From Candidatus Neomarinimicrobium atlanticum (GTDB lineage Bacteria > Fidelibacterota > Marinisomatia > Marinisomatales > Marinisomataceae), in contig AQSA01000009.1 in the NCBI GenBank assembly GCA_000402815.1, positions 63,315-69,307 of the forward strand: a stretch of DNA of 5,993 bases, in the 5' to 3' direction. Under the pieces are notes generated by a model. It ran no database searches. It was not told where the DNA came from and was given only the letters and a program-made list of their open reading frames with translations. How positions within the stretch are numbered: position 1 is the stretch's first letter; each line of letters opens with the position of its first letter. Shown here piece by piece: positions 5,171-5,993 of the stretch. The position numbers were made by a program, and so were the translations under genes.

Positions 5171-5993
5171 ATGAGAAATCATTGCACCATACTAACAATA
5201 AGCATATTCATATTAATAGGTTGTAATCAACCTAAAAATAATCAAGGCGGAGTCTCTTCTACATCCAGTATTGCTTCACAAGTAGGTATTGATTTCTTAG
5301 AACAAGGCGGCAATGCTTTCGATGCTATTGTAGCAACAGGATTTACATTGGCAGTTACTTCCCCTTCTAATGGCAACCTTGGTGGTGGTGGCTTTTTAGT
5401 AGCTTATACCAAGGATGGTGGAGCAATTAGTTTAGATTTTCGTGAAGAAGCACCCGCATTATCATATGAGACTATGTTTCTTGATGAAAATGATGAATAC
5501 AGTCGCGATCTTGCGCTTAATTCTCACAAGTCTTCAGGGGTGCCGGGAACAGTTAATGGGTTGGTTAAAATTTTTAATGATTATGGTTCGGGTAATTTTA
5601 CCTTAGAAGAAATTATGGCTCCTGCAATTCATTATGCAGAAAATGGTCATCATATTAATAGTTCAGCTGCGAGCGGTTTTGATAACTATAAATCACTTTT
5701 CTTAAATGACAAAGGCGCCACTGAAATTTTTGTAAAAGAGATAGACAGCGATATGTTGAATGCACAAAGAGCATTAAAAGACGGGTCTATATCTAAAGAA
5801 GATTATGCAAAGGAACTAGCAAGTATTGATCAGTGGAAAACAGGTGATTTGTTAGTACAAAAAGATTTAGCAAATACATTAAAGCGTATTGCAAAAAGTG
5901 GGAGTGCTGGATTTTACGAAGGTGAAACAGCTGAACTTATTATAGAAGAAATGCGCGCCAATGATGGATTTATTACTAAAGAAGACTTGTTAA
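5171..5993 (+). CDS. ggt: Gamma-glutamyltranspeptidase, lipoprotein form (3' end cut off)
   Basis: This N-terminal nucleophile hydrolase family cleaves or transfers the gamma-glutamyl group of glutathione and similar compounds in the envelope. The window holds 274 codons, about half of the usual 550-600. The lipoprotein signal is clear: MRNHC, a hydrophobic run, and lipobox LIGC with Cys 18; Asn at +2 would allow outer-membrane sorting by the enterobacterial rule. Family signatures follow: 'SSTSSIASQVGIDFLEQGGNAFDAIVA' region (29-55), 'GNLGGGGFLVAY' (68-79), 'LDFREEAP' (88-95) with Arg 91 matching the glutamate-binding Arg 114 of E. coli GGT, 'SGVPGTVNGL' (122-131), 'KDLANTLKRIAKSG' (231-244) and 'GFITKEDLL' (266-274). 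An apparent insert lies at about 189-219. The autocleavage/catalytic Thr is beyond the window, so activity cannot be judged. The ATG sits 15 nt after a terminator and has no Shine-Dalgarno site, yet it is the only start that gives the complete lipoprotein signal. Confidence 0.93.
   Translation, partial: MRNHCTILTISIFILIGCNQPKNNQGGVSSTSSIASQVGIDFLEQGGNAFDAIVATGFTLAVTSPSNGNLGGGGFLVAYTKDGGAISLDFREEAPALSYETMFLDENDEYSRDLALNSHKSSGVPGTVNGLVKIFNDYGSGNFTLEEIMAPAIHYAENGHHINSSAASGFDNYKSLFLNDKGATEIFVKEIDSDMLNAQRALKDGSISKEDYAKELASIDQWKTGDLLVQKDLANTLKRIAKSGSAGFYEGETAELIIEEMRANDGFITKEDLL

Overview
This is an AT-rich bacterial window, read entirely on the + strand, with four protein genes. The first is cut at its 5' end and the last at its 3' end. 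The outer-membrane receptor, the lipoprotein signal and the type of glycyl-tRNA synthetase point to a Gram-negative member of the Fibrobacteres-Chlorobi-Bacteroidetes (FCB) group or a relative. The synthetase is the single-chain alpha2 type and has the Bacteroidota-like 'DNKDxKKRYR' segment, where many other alpha2 enzymes have a CxxC pair. The receptor starts with a carboxypeptidase-regulatory-like domain, an FCB habit. However, a purine-rich Shine-Dalgarno site and a TTGACA-type -35 box are visible, and these are not typical of Bacteroidota proper. A marine lineage such as Neomarinimicrobiota (SAR406) would fit, but this is inference and cannot be settled from the window.

Layout: (1) 1-1425, nearly all of glycyl-tRNA synthetase, missing only its first few codons. 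(2) 1436-2164, a seven-helix Bax inhibitor-1/YccA-family membrane protein starting 10 nt after the synthetase stop and probably co-transcribed with it. (3) 2165-2303, a 139-nt control region with a candidate sigma70-type promoter, a perfect 9-bp hairpin, an overlapping 10-bp palindrome and a clear Shine-Dalgarno site. (4) 2304-5096, a 930-residue TonB-dependent outer-membrane receptor of unknown substrate, ending in tandem stops. (5) 5125-5155, a strong intrinsic terminator. (6) 5171-window end, the N-terminal half of a gamma-glutamyltranspeptidase made as a lipoprotein, starting only 15 nt after the terminator and with no visible Shine-Dalgarno site.

The first two genes look like a housekeeping pair (translation plus a membrane protein of ion or stress homeostasis). 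The receptor looks like a monocistronic surface-uptake unit with its own promoter and terminator. The transpeptidase would act on gamma-glutamyl compounds in the envelope; a link to the receptor's cargo is possible, but only adjacency supports it. No RNA genes, insertion sequences, CRISPR arrays or phage genes are seen. The genes are of ordinary families. What merits a second look is the regulatory DNA around the receptor (hairpins with the same core on both sides, competing pairings in the leader), the unusual start of the transpeptidase, and a roughly 30-residue insert in it.
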